Below are positions 1-7,312 of a DNA stretch of 64,000 bases, piece by piece. The stretch comes from Bryobacterales bacterium (GTDB lineage Bacteria > Acidobacteriota > Terriglobia > Bryobacterales > Bryobacteraceae), in assembly GCA_016713735.1 (NCBI GenBank), contig JADJOP010000019.1:62001-126000 (forward strand), written 5' to 3'. The notes below the pieces were generated by a model. It saw only the letters and a list, made by a program, of their open reading frames with translations, was not told where the DNA came from and did no database searches. Within the stretch, counting starts at the first letter, position 1. The number at the start of each line of letters is the position of its first letter. A program made the translations under genes and the position numbers.

Positions 1-1
1 C

Positions 2-283
2 TCCGCACAGGTCCGCAACGCCCTCCAGGGCATCCAAACCGCCCGCCAGCGCATCGAAGCCGCCCAGGCCAGCGCCCGCGCCGCCAAGGACAAGCTCGAC
101 TCCGAAATCCGCCTCTTCCAAACCGGCGAGTCGACCAACTTCTTAGTCCTCACCCGCCAGAACGAGTTCGCCGACTCCCGCCTCCGCGTCGTCGTCGCCA
201 ACCTCGACTTCAACAAGGCCCTCGCCCGCCTCCGCCACGCTACCGGCTCCGCGCTCCAGCACTACGCCATCCAGCCCAAGTAG
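2..283 (+). CDS. TolC-family outer membrane efflux protein, C-terminal fragment
   Basis: The reading frame is open from the window edge and ends at a TAG at 281-283, giving the last 93 residues; the start lies outside the window. The visible part is a long heptad-rich helix followed by LFQTGESTNFLVL and a second helix ending ATGSALQHYAI. This matches the last coiled-coil hairpin of TolC-type outer membrane channels, where a short R/LxxxGxxTxxxVL turn joins two periplasmic helices. Such proteins form the outer membrane duct of tripartite efflux pumps or type I secretion. Which pump it serves cannot be told, because the partner genes are outside the window. Family call is fairly sure, substrate unknown. 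Confidence 0.75.
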   Translation, partial: SAQVRNALQGIQTARQRIEAAQASARAAKDKLDSEIRLFQTGESTNFLVLTRQNEFADSRLRVVVANLDFNKALARLRHATGSALQHYAIQPK

Positions 284-342
284 CGCCGGCCCATCTCGCC
301 GCACCCCACCTCAACATCCCCATCCGCGCGAACCCAAACTGA

Positions 343-362
343 GCCGCGGCCATAAGGCCGCG
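343..362. terminator. GC-rich hairpin downstream of the TolC-like gene
   Basis: The sequence CCGCGGCC-ATAA-GGCCGCGG is a perfect 8-bp stem with a 4-base loop, 60 bases after the TolC-like stop codon and ahead of dnaB. It has no following T-run, so it is not a canonical intrinsic terminator; it may act as a transcript-end or mRNA-stabilising hairpin. The perfect symmetry is seen directly; the role is inferred. Confidence 0.4.
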
Positions 363-411
363 GTCCCCCTCCTCCGCTCGCGGCAACCGCCTCGCGCGCC
401 AGGGCCGCAAA

Positions 412-476
412 CCGGCGGAGCCGGGCCGCGACAAGCCGGCGGAGCCGGGCCGCGACAAGCCGGCGGAGCCGGGCCG
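412..476. repeat. 24-bp intergenic tandem repeat, about 2.7 copies
   Basis: The unit CCGGCGGAGCCGGGCCGCGA+CAAG (24 bp) occurs at 412-435 and 436-459, and a partial third copy runs from 460 to 476 before diverging. It sits in the 247-bp gap between the TolC-like gene and dnaB. The same gap holds a palindromic CCGCGGCCATAAGGCCGCGG at 343-362. No coding frame is supported here. Confidence 0.8.
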
Positions 477-530
477 TGTGCTACATTCTCAAGTGACCCT
501 CCCCCCGTCTGCGAGCACAACCACGTTTTC

Positions 531-1904
531 ATGAGTTCTCGAGATCACGCCTTCGACCGCGGCCTACCCTCCAGCCCCGAAGCCGAACGCCTCGTCCTCG
601 GCGCCATCCAAATCGACGAGTCCGCCTTCATCATCGCCGCCGGCGTCATCGACCCCGACGACTTCTCCCTCGAAAAACACCGCCGCATCTTCTCCGCCAT
701 GGTCGCCCTCAACGACCGCTCCGAGAAAATCGACCGCGTCACCGTCGCCCACGAACTCATGCGCCGAGGCCAACTCGAATCCGTCGACGGCCTCTCCTAC
801 CTCTCCTCGCTCGACGACGGCCTCCCCCAAATCCACAACTTCGAGGCCTACGCGCGGATCATCAAAGAGAAGTCCATCCTCCGCCGCATCATCCTCAACT
901 CCCAGGCCCTCATCGAGCGCTGCATGCTCGACAACGAAGACCCCAACGTCATCCTCTCCGACGCCGAGGAAAACCTCCTCAAACTCGGCGAAACCCAAAA
1001 GCGCGAAGACCTCCTCAAACCCGGCCAAATCCTCGATCGCTTCCAGGGCGGCCTCAGCGCCTTCCTCGACCCCTCCCGCCGCGTCAAAGGCCTCTCCACC
1101 GGCTTCAAAAAGTTCGACGAGATGACCTCCGGCATGCACGCCGGCGAACTCCTCATCCTCGCCGCCCGCCCCTCCATGGGCAAAACCGCCCTCGCCCTCA
1201 ACATCGCCCAACACATCGCAACCCACCCCGAACTCCAGAAGCCCGTCGCCGTCTTCTCGCTCGAAATGTCGCGCGAGCTCCTCCTCACCCGCTTGATCTG
1301 CTCCGCCGCCCGCGTCGACCAGCAAAAATACCGCCTCGGCTTTCTCAATCAGGAGGAGCGCCGCCGCCTCATGCAGGCCGCCAGCGAACTCGCCGAAGCC
1401 CCCCTCTTCATCGACGACACCCCCGGCGTCAACCTCATGGACATCCACGCCAAGCTCCGCCGCCTCAAAGCCGAGCACGGCCTCTCCCTCGTCGTCATCG
1501 ACTATCTCCAGCTCATGAGCGCCCGCGGCCGCGTCGAAAACCGCAACCAGGAAGTCTCCGCCATCTCCCGTGGCCTCAAGCTCCTCGCCAAGGAACTCTC
1601 CGTCCCCTTCTTAGTCCTCTCCCAGCTCTCCCGCGCCACCGAACAGCGCCAGGGCGAACCCATCCCCATCATGAGCGACCTCCGCGAATCCGGCTCCATC
1701 GAACAGGACGCCGACCTCGTCATGTTCGTCTACCGCCCCGAATACTACAAACGCGACCGCGAAGACCTCAAAGGCCTCGCCGAAGTCATCATCGCCAAAC
1801 AGCGCAACGGCCCCATCGGCAAAATCCCCCTCGTCTTCCTCCACGAATACACAAAATTCGAAAACCGCGTCGACGACATCTCCGACGACGAACCGCCCAT
1901 GTAA
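531..1904 (+). CDS. dnaB: Replicative DNA helicase DnaB
   Basis: Hexameric 5'-3' helicase that unwinds DNA at the replication fork and recruits primase; cytoplasmic. At 457 residues it is of normal length. The N-terminal primase-interaction helical domain (about 1-150) begins with the typical SSPEAERLVLGAI stretch. The RecA-like domain has Walker A RPSMGKTA (K218), Walker B VVIDYLQLM (D324) and the downstream DNA-loop/H4 region with SQLSRATEQR followed by LRESGSIEQDADLV. No intein or insertion is visible. The ATG at 531 is the first start in frame and gives the expected N-terminus; no clear Shine-Dalgarno precedes it. Codon choice is strikingly C-ending (GCC, CTC, ATC), in line with the C-rich plus strand of this end of the window. 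Confidence 0.97.
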   Translation: MSSRDHAFDRGLPSSPEAERLVLGAIQIDESAFIIAAGVIDPDDFSLEKHRRIFSAMVALNDRSEKIDRVTVAHELMRRGQLESVDGLSYLSSLDDGLPQIHNFEAYARIIKEKSILRRIILNSQALIERCMLDNEDPNVILSDAEENLLKLGETQKREDLLKPGQILDRFQGGLSAFLDPSRRVKGLSTGFKKFDEMTSGMHAGELLILAARPSMGKTALALNIAQHIATHPELQKPVAVFSLEMSRELLLTRLICSAARVDQQKYRLGFLNQEERRRLMQAASELAEAPLFIDDTPGVNLMDIHAKLRRLKAEHGLSLVVIDYLQLMSARGRVENRNQEVSAISRGLKLLAKELSVPFLVLSQLSRATEQRQGEPIPIMSDLRESGSIEQDADLVMFVYRPEYYKRDREDLKGLAEVIIAKQRNGPIGKIPLVFLHEYTKFENRVDDISDDEPPM

Positions 1905-1969
1905 CCCGCCGCCGCCCCATCGCCCGCCGCGCCACGGAACAAATCCCCGCCCGCCTGCGTCTCTCCCAG

Positions 1970-2566
1970 TTGACCGCCCCGCGCCTCACCCTCGCCTCCG
2001 TCGCCGCCTTCCTCGTCCTCACCACCCTCGTCCACTTCTTCCAACCCCACTTCGATCCCATCGAAGTCGCCGTCAGCTACTACATGAACGGCCCCCGCGG
2101 CTGGCTCCTCAGCCTCGCTCTCTCGCTGCTCTCCCTCGCCTCGGTCGCCCTGCTCGCCGCCCTCCGCCCCCACTTCCCGCCCCGCGCCCGACGCTGGCCC
2201 CTTCACCTGCTCGCCCTCTGGTCCGCCGCCTGCCTCCTCGGCGCCCAGTTCCCGCCTGACCCCTACGGCCAGTGGAACCAGCCGCCCTCCCCCTCCGGCC
2301 TCATCCACGCCGCCGCCGCCCTGGTCGCTTTCCTCGCCTTCCCCATCGCCGCCGTCACGCTCTCCCGCGCCGTGGCCGCACTCGCTCTCCTGCGCCCGCT
2401 CGCCTGGGCCTGCGCTCTCTCTCTGTTTGTCTTGTTCGCCTGCCTCGCCCCGGTCTTTGCCAACCACGCCCCCTACGCCCTCGGACTCATCGAGCGCATC
2501 CTCCTCGCCCTCTACGCCGCCTGGATCGCCGCCGCCGCCGCCCTCACCCCACCACAACGAGCGTAG
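1970..2566 (+). CDS. DUF998-family integral membrane protein
   Basis: Predicted protein of 198 residues with a TTG start. It is very hydrophobic, with about six transmembrane segments (roughly 8-26, 46-66, 76-92, 107-130, 138-160 and 174-192). The loop HFDPIEVAVSYYMNG after helix 1 and the FPPDPYGQWN...GLIH motif between helices 3 and 4 are typical of the DUF998 family. Members are multi-pass membrane proteins of unknown function. The stop codon overlaps the convergent CAP-domain gene by 23 bases. Start choice is uncertain: a TTG is used because no ATG lies upstream of the first membrane helix. Confidence 0.7.
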   Translation: MTAPRLTLASVAAFLVLTTLVHFFQPHFDPIEVAVSYYMNGPRGWLLSLALSLLSLASVALLAALRPHFPPRARRWPLHLLALWSAACLLGAQFPPDPYGQWNQPPSPSGLIHAAAALVAFLAFPIAAVTLSRAVAALALLRPLAWACALSLFVLFACLAPVFANHAPYALGLIERILLALYAAWIAAAAALTPPQRA

Positions 2567-3011
2567 CCACCCACCGCCCCCGCTCATCCACCGCAATCCC
2601 CGCCCCCAACTCCCGGTACGCCCGCCCCAGCAAATTCGCCCGGTGCCCCCCGCTCTGCATCCACCCCGCCAGCGCCTTCTCCACAAACCCCGCCCCGCCC
2701 GGCTGCCAGTACAAATTCTCCCCGCACGCGCGAAACCGCACGCCCGCGCCGCTCAAACGCTCGCTCACCCGCCGTGATTGCAGATCTTCATGTCCGAAAT
2801 AGCGCCCCCGCGCCATCTCTTCGCTATGCCCCCGCGCCACCCCAGCCACCCGCTCGCTCCAGGCCAGCGCCGCCAGCCCCTCCCGCTTCCGCTCCCGGTT
2901 GATCGCCGCCGCCACCTCCCGCTCCACCGCGCGCGGCTCTCCCTCCGGCGCCTTCGCCCAAGCCGCGCACGCCCACACACAACTGCTGAAAGTCCTCCGC
3001 GTCATGCCCAT
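2544..3011 (-). CDS. CAP-domain (SCP/PR1-like) protein
   Basis: A protein of about 155 residues with the CAP fold. Key signatures are INRERKREGL at the N-terminal helix, HSEEMARGRYFGH (the two metal-site histidines and Glu of the CAP cavity), CGENLYW, and WMQSGGHRANLL near the C-terminus. Bacterial CAP proteins (YkwD-like) are usually secreted, and their biochemical role is mostly undefined. The N-terminus MGMTRRTFSSCVWACAAWA looks like a short twin-arginine or Sec signal. A longer frame extends upstream but is composition-driven; the ATG at 3011 (or 3005) is preferred because it places the signal first. It overlaps the convergent DUF998 gene by 23 bases. Confidence 0.8.
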   Translation of the reverse strand: MGMTRRTFSSCVWACAAWAKAPEGEPRAVEREVAAAINRERKREGLAALAWSERVAGVARGHSEEMARGRYFGHEDLQSRRVSERLSGAGVRFRACGENLYWQPGGAGFVEKALAGWMQSGGHRANLLGRAYRELGAGIAVDERGRWVATLVVVG

Positions 3012-3082
3012 GCCCAATTGACGTCCGCTCCCCGCCCGCCGGTTCCACGCGCTCCCCGTTACGGCAGCGCGCACGCGTCTCT

Positions 3083-3730
3083 CTAGTTCGCGTTCACCAC
3101 CACGCCCGTCACCGCGCCTCCGCTCAACCGCACCGCCCCCACCGTCTGCCCCCGTTCCTGGTAGTACAGCACTTCGTTGATCGTGTTCCCCTCCGGAATC
3201 ACCACCCGCGCCACCGGCGCGCCCAATTGACCCATTACATCGGCCCGGCTCAACCCCCGCGCCAGGTCTCCCAACCGCTCCGGCGTCACCGCCGCCCTCA
3301 CAGGCGCTGACGGCTGCGCAATCGTGAACCCGCGTAACCAAATCGGCGTAGGCATCCAACTGCTGGATGCCCCCTCCAAACGCGCCGAGGCCACGGGCCT
3401 CGCAGGCGCGCGGTATCGTCGGGCGGCTGCCTCCCTCTCTAGACGCAGCCGCTCGGCTTCCGCCGCCTGCCTCCTTCGTAAGGCCCGTACGTCCTCATCA
3501 CTCAACTCCAGCGACGCCGGCTCGCCCTGCCGCGCGGCTTTTGCCGCCGCTGCCGCGGTCTTGCCAAATATCGCCGTAATCCCATTGCTCACCTGCTTGC
3601 CCGCCGCCGTCCCTGCCACGGTCCCGGCGCCAACCGCAACGCCATACTGCACCATCGACTGCCCGTTTGACTGGGTAGGAATCAGCCAAACTAAGGCCGC
3701 CGCTAGTAGTACTGCATTCGCTTTGAGCAT
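3083..3730 (-). CDS. Secreted protein with C-terminal BamE/SmpA-like domain
   Basis: Protein of 215 residues starting with a clear Sec signal peptide (MLKANAVLLAAALVWLIPTQSNGQ, cleavage near residue 24). A small Gly/Ala segment with GVAVGAGTVAGTAAGKQ (glycine-zipper-like) follows, then a charged helix rich in Arg/Glu (about 75-115). The last 60 residues contain LSRADVMGQLGAP...ARVVIPEGN...EVLYYQERG...LSGGAVTGVVV. This is the pattern of the BamE/SmpA fold, in which a helix with an LG-P turn is followed by beta strands. It probably sits in the periplasm or on the envelope; no partner or function can be assigned. Typical BamE proteins are shorter lipoproteins, so this is a divergent relative at best. 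Confidence 0.6.
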   Translation of the reverse strand: MLKANAVLLAAALVWLIPTQSNGQSMVQYGVAVGAGTVAGTAAGKQVSNGITAIFGKTAAAAAKAARQGEPASLELSDEDVRALRRRQAAEAERLRLEREAAARRYRAPARPVASARLEGASSSWMPTPIWLRGFTIAQPSAPVRAAVTPERLGDLARGLSRADVMGQLGAPVARVVIPEGNTINEVLYYQERGQTVGAVRLSGGAVTGVVVNAN

Positions 3731-3860
3731 GGGCTCCTCTTGAGTCCCATACTAGTCCTACCCCGCCCTCCTTCCTACTAGGTAAAACCCTCATCTCCCC
3801 CACCATCTTTGCTGATACACCGGTACTACGCAGGTCCCCTCATGTGCGCTGGCAACACCC

Positions 3861-4106
3861 TCAGTCCGCAAAGAACCAGCGCCGCAATTCCGCCTCCGGA
3901 ATGAACCGGCAGGCCTGACGAAACAGCGCCTGCAGCGTTCCTCGGTCGAGTTCCCGATGCCTCGGTACAGTCAGCGACTGCGCCTGCCCTTGCCCCATGA
4001 CTCGCCGCAGTTTCATGTGGCTGCCGCGCTGTGAAACCGGCACAAAATCAAACTCTCGCAGAATCGCGACCACCGCGTCCCCCGACAGCGTGCGCAGTCT
4101 CCCCAT
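3861..4106 (-). CDS. hicA: HicA-type mRNA interferase toxin
   Basis: An 81-residue protein of the HicA/YcfA family, whose members have a dsRNA-binding-like fold and cleave mRNA independently of ribosomes. The diagnostic active-site stretch QRGSHMKLRR (catalytic His) is present, then LTVPRHRELDRGTLQALFRQ, the usual second half. It is the downstream partner of the antitoxin gene: its ATG shares one base with the antitoxin stop (TGATG), so the two are translationally coupled. A TTG three bases upstream is an alternative start. The order antitoxin-toxin is the reverse of the classical E. coli hicAB order but common in other genomes. Confidence 0.85.
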   Translation of the reverse strand: MGRLRTLSGDAVVAILREFDFVPVSQRGSHMKLRRVMGQGQAQSLTVPRHRELDRGTLQALFRQACRFIPEAELRRWFFAD

Positions 4107-4327
4107 CAAGCCACTGCTTCAAGTTCCATCGTCGCCAGAATCGTCGGATTCGCCGCGATCCCCATCGCCGCCAAATCCTCACCCTCTAAATGCAGCCCAA
4201 TCGCTTCGCGAATGTTCACCGCCAGTTCATCCAGCGTCTCCGCCTGTGTCACCACCGGCAGGTCCAGACACTCGGCAACGAATTGCCGCTCCCCTTTGCT
4301 GATTCGCACTTGAATCGTTCGTTTCAT
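4106..4327 (-). CDS. hicB: HicB-type antitoxin
   Basis: A 73-residue protein with the partial RNase H-like HicB fold: the N-terminal strand pair MKRTIQVRISKGERQFVAECLDL and the helix TLDELAVNIREAIGLHLEG. It should bind and neutralise the neighbouring HicA toxin. There is no obvious C-terminal ribbon-helix-helix or HTH domain, so autoregulation by DNA binding is uncertain. The ATG at 4327 follows GGAAAG by nine bases; a GTG at 4342 would add five residues. The locus is a two-gene addiction or stress module; no phage genes are nearby. Confidence 0.82.
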   Translation of the reverse strand: MKRTIQVRISKGERQFVAECLDLPVVTQAETLDELAVNIREAIGLHLEGEDLAAMGIAANPTILATMELEAVA

Positions 4328-4442
4328 ACGCCAACTTTCCACTTACAGTATGCACCACATCACCGCCCACCCCGCCCAGCCTCCTATACTGTCCAAAGAG
4401 GCGCGCCAACCACACCACCACGCCCCGCGCACACCAATCCCC

Positions 4443-4811
4443 ATGCCCCAACCAACCCACCAACCCACCGAACCCGTCCAACACACCCCATCCGCCACCC
4501 TCGACTGGACCCCCCTCAACGAGCCCGGCATCTCCGGCATCTCCATCAAGGTCCTCCGCCGCGACCCCGCCACCGGCCGCCCGCCCACCTTCCTCCTCAA
4601 GTTCGAACCCGGCGCCACCTACCCCGCCCACACCCACCCCGCCGGCGAGGAGGTCTTCGTCCTGGAGGGTGAAGTCCACTTCGGCAAGCACCACCTCAAG
4701 GCCGGCGACTACCTCTATACGCCCCCCAACGGCATCCACGCCGTCCGCTCCCCCGCCGGCTGCGTCCTCCTCCTCATCGTCCCGGAAGAGGTAGTGATCC
4801 TGAAACCCTGA
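4443..4811 (+). CDS. Cupin-domain protein (ChrR-like)
   Basis: A single-domain cupin of about 122 residues. The first cupin motif reads HTHPAGEEVFVLEGE, with two His and one Glu ligands, and the second is GDYLYTPPNGIHAV, with the last His. Together they form the usual 3-His/1-Glu metal site. The architecture resembles the ChrR cupin class, whose members sense or detoxify reactive species, but many are small dioxygenase- or isomerase-like enzymes, so no substrate is claimed. The frame is open upstream to 4350 but that stretch is low-complexity Pro/His and overlaps the hicB promoter region, so ATG 4443 is chosen. Monocistronic by context. Confidence 0.75.
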   Translation: MPQPTHQPTEPVQHTPSATLDWTPLNEPGISGISIKVLRRDPATGRPPTFLLKFEPGATYPAHTHPAGEEVFVLEGEVHFGKHHLKAGDYLYTPPNGIHAVRSPAGCVLLLIVPEEVVILKP

Positions 4812-4977
4812 CGCCCCGCTCACCCGCCGCCGCAATCTTTTCAGTCACACCCCCACCAAATAATCCCATCCCCCATCCCCTCAACCACATACAATCCCCT
4901 CGCAAGCCAATCCCGCCCGCCCCCATGCAACGCTCAGAATCGCGAGCGCACACACAAGCGCCCGCCGGAGCATCAGC

Positions 4978-5555
4978 ATGTCGAACAAACGCTTCTCCAA
5001 TCGCGCCGCCCGCCGCGCTGCCCAGCAACAGGCCCAGCGCGATCACCAGGCCCCTCGCCAATCCTCCCCCCCAGCCCCTCCCCAACCCTCCCCGCAAGCC
5101 ACCACGCCCCCCACAGCACCCGCCCCTCCAACCGCCACTCCTTCTACTTCTGCCGCAAAATCGCCTCCGCCGAAGTCACCTACAACTCCCTGCAAAACTC
5201 CATCACCGCCCTCACCGACGAAAACGACCCCGAGGCCCGTACCCGCGACCGCCTCACCCGCGCCCAATCCCGCGTCCTCCGCAACCAAACCACCGCGCTC
5301 AACGCACTCAAGGACCTCCAGGACCGCCGCAACGTCCTCGACCGCTTCCCCGACCAAACCAAGGACTGCCTCCCCCTCGCCGACCACACCCCCTTCGTCG
5401 GCGACGCCCCCAAAATCCGCGCCATCCATCCCATCCTGACCGGCAAACTCCGCAGCCCCAAAGACCACACCCCAGTCGCCAAATCAAAATCCACCCAACG
5501 CACCCCAACCGACATCCAAGCCGAACTGGAGGCCCTCCTCAGCTCAACCCTCTAA
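4978..5555 (+). pseudogene. Frameshifted small hypothetical gene
   Basis: Two overlapping frames make one plausible protein of about 192 residues. The ATG at 4978 opens MSNKRFSNRAARRAAQQQ in one frame, which turns into a meaningless Pro/Thr/Ser run after about 5060. From about 5120 a different frame, open to the TAA at 5553-5555, encodes a normal-looking helical protein: FYFCRKIASAEVTYNSLQNS, LTDENDPEARTRDRLTRAQS, LADHTPFVGDAPKIRAIHPI, and a C-terminus DIQAELEALLSSTL. The join lies somewhere in the C-rich tract 5060-5120 and needs a net one-base change. I recall similar acidobacterial proteins that start with an RxxANRxNAxxSTGP-like segment; their function is unknown. It may be a real pseudogene or a sequencing error. 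Confidence 0.55.
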
Positions 5556-5730
5556 CCAGAATTCGCGTTCATCGGCGTCCATCAGCGGCCAAACAAGGGA
5601 GGCACCCACCCCCCCACCACACCTGTCCCACAACCAACAAACCCCGGAACGGAGCGGCGAGCGTAAGCGACCCGTCCACCCCAGTCCGCCAGCCCTGCAA
5701 TGCCCCGCGCGCCAGGGCCGCGCCTGCCCC

Positions 5731-5783
5731 GCGGTGAGCGGGCGGTGAGCGGGCGGTGAGCGGGCGGCTAGCGGGCGGTGAGC
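5731..5783. repeat. 11-bp tandem repeat GCGGTGAGCGG, about 4.8 copies
   Basis: The unit GCGGTGAGCGG is repeated head-to-tail from 5731, with one copy altered to GCGGCTAGCGG. It lies just upstream of the sugar ABC transporter, ending 39 bases before its start codon. The rest of the 5556-5821 gap holds no gene I can support. It contains the string CGCGCGCCAGGGCCGC, which also occurs near 393-408. Confidence 0.85.
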
Positions 5784-5803
5784 GCGCGCCGAGCCGTTTC
5801 CGA

Positions 5804-5809
5804 TACACT
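5804..5809 (+). promoter_or_regulatory. Candidate -10 box TACACT for the sugar ABC transporter
   Basis: TACACT ends 12 bases upstream of the ATG at 5822 in otherwise GC-rich sequence. No convincing -35 or Shine-Dalgarno is visible. It fits the short-leader pattern seen before many genes of this window. Confidence 0.35.
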
Positions 5810-5821
5810 GTTCAGTTTTGG

Positions 5822-7312
5822 ATGTTGCTCCAACTCCAGCAAATGGAAAAGCGGTTCGGCGGCGTCACCGCGCTCCGCTCCGGCACCCTCACCGTCCAGT
5901 CCGGCGAAGTCCATCTCCTCATGGGCGAAAACGGCGCCGGCAAATCGACGCTCATGAAAATCGTCGCCGGCATGTACCAGCCCGACGGCGGCGCCTTCCT
6001 CTGGCAAGGCCAACCCGTCCGCCTCACCTGCCCCGCTGACGCCTCCGCCCTCGGCATCGCCATGGTCCACCAGGAATCCCTCCTGGCCCCTCACCTCACC
6101 GTCGCCGAAAACATCTTCCTCGGCAAACTCCCCTCCAGCGGACCCGGCTTCGTTGACCGCCGCCGCATCCAGGCCGAAGCCGCCCGCCTCATCGAAGCTC
6201 ACAACTTCCCCCTCCAAGCCGACTGGCGCGTCGACCGCCTCTCCCCCGCCGGCAAACAGCTCGTCGAAATCTGCCGCGCCATCCACCGCGGCTCCTCGCT
6301 CCTCATCTTCGACGAGCCCACCAGTTCCCTCTCCGAATCCGAAACCCACGAGGTCTTCCGCATCGTCCGCACCCTCCGCGAACGCGGCACCGGCGTCATC
6401 TACATCACCCACCGCCTCGAAGAACTCCGCTCCCTCGGCGACCGCGTCACCGTCCTCCGCGACGGCGAAACCGTCCACACCGCCCCCCTCGCCGAATGTT
6501 CCACCGAGGCCATCATCCAACACATGGTCGGCCGCCCCGTCACCGCCATCTACACGCGCGAATCCCTCCCCCCCGGCGAGGAACTCCTCCGCGTCGACCA
6601 CCTCTCCGTCGCCCCTCTTCTCAAGGACATCAGCTTCTCCCTCCGCGCCGGCGAGATCGTCGGCCTCGCCGGACTCGTCGGCGCCGGCCGCACCGAGCTC
6701 TGCCGCGCCCTCTTCGGACTCGACCGCATCACCTCCGGCTCGGTCCACGTCGCCGGCCGCCCCGTCTCCATCCGCACCCCCCGCCAGGCCGTCGCCGCCG
6801 GTCTCGCCCTCATCCCCGAAGACCGCCAGCGCACCGGCCTCACCACCGCCCTCCCCATCGCCCACAACATCACCCTCGCCCACTTCGACGAGGTCTCCCG
6901 CCACGGCTTCCTCAACCGCGCCGCCGAGCAATCCGTCTCCCAGAAGTTCATCCAACAACTCCGCATCAAATGCGAATCCCCGCGCCAGCGCGCCGGACGC
7001 CTCAGCGGCGGCAACCAGCAGAAGGTCGCCATCGCCAAGTGGCTCGTCAAACAGGCTCGCGTCTTCCTCTTCGATGAACCCACCCGAGGCATCGACGTCG
7101 GCGCGAAAGTAGAGGTCTTTGAAACGATGGACGCACTCGCCCGCGCCGGCGCCGCCGTTCTCATGGTCAGCTCTGAGCTGCCCGAACTCCTGCAAGTGCC
7201 TGACCGCATCCTCGTCATGCGCCAGGGCACGCTCACCGGCTCGCTCCCCGGCCGACCCACTCAGGAAGCCATCATGCGCCTTGCCGCATTCGACAAGGAG
7301 CCCGCCGCATGA
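5822..7312 (+). CDS. Sugar ABC transporter ATP-binding protein (RbsA/MglA type)
   Basis: A 496-residue protein with two ABC ATPase domains fused in tandem, the layout of RbsA, MglA and XylG, which energise import of ribose, galactose or related sugars and nucleosides. Domain 1 (about 1-230) has Walker A GENGAGKST and Walker B LLIFDEPTSSL, with a weak signature LSPAGKQ. Domain 2 (about 250-490) has the degenerate P-loop GLVGAGRTE, signature LSGGNQQKV and FLFDEPTRGIDVGAK, as is normal for the family. ATG 5822 gives the canonical MLLQLQQMEKRFGGVTAL start; an upstream extension to 5756 is repeat sequence. Its stop overlaps the permease start by four bases (ATGA). The solute is not determinable; no periplasmic binding protein lies next to it. 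Confidence 0.92.
   Translation: MLLQLQQMEKRFGGVTALRSGTLTVQSGEVHLLMGENGAGKSTLMKIVAGMYQPDGGAFLWQGQPVRLTCPADASALGIAMVHQESLLAPHLTVAENIFLGKLPSSGPGFVDRRRIQAEAARLIEAHNFPLQADWRVDRLSPAGKQLVEICRAIHRGSSLLIFDEPTSSLSESETHEVFRIVRTLRERGTGVIYITHRLEELRSLGDRVTVLRDGETVHTAPLAECSTEAIIQHMVGRPVTAIYTRESLPPGEELLRVDHLSVAPLLKDISFSLRAGEIVGLAGLVGAGRTELCRALFGLDRITSGSVHVAGRPVSIRTPRQAVAAGLALIPEDRQRTGLTTALPIAHNITLAHFDEVSRHGFLNRAAEQSVSQKFIQQLRIKCESPRQRAGRLSGGNQQKVAIAKWLVKQARVFLFDEPTRGIDVGAKVEVFETMDALARAGAAVLMVSSELPELLQVPDRILVMRQGTLTGSLPGRPTQEAIMRLAAFDKEPAA

Noticed and set aside
412..476. CRISPR array
   Set aside because: The 24-bp units are directly adjacent with no spacers, and no cas genes are present.
564..1478. Long open frame on the minus strand opposite dnaB (about 300 codons)
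   Set aside because: The C-ending codons of dnaB create an Ala/Glu/Gly/Asp-rich antisense frame; no motif and full overlap with a certain gene.
3861..4327. Prophage or genomic-island remnant around hicBA
   Set aside because: No integrase, att-like direct repeats, tRNA or phage genes nearby; flanking genes are ordinary chromosomal ones.
4925..5737. 270-codon plus-strand Pro/Arg/His-rich frame
   Set aside because: Pure composition effect of C-rich sequence; the other two frames together give a sensible protein.
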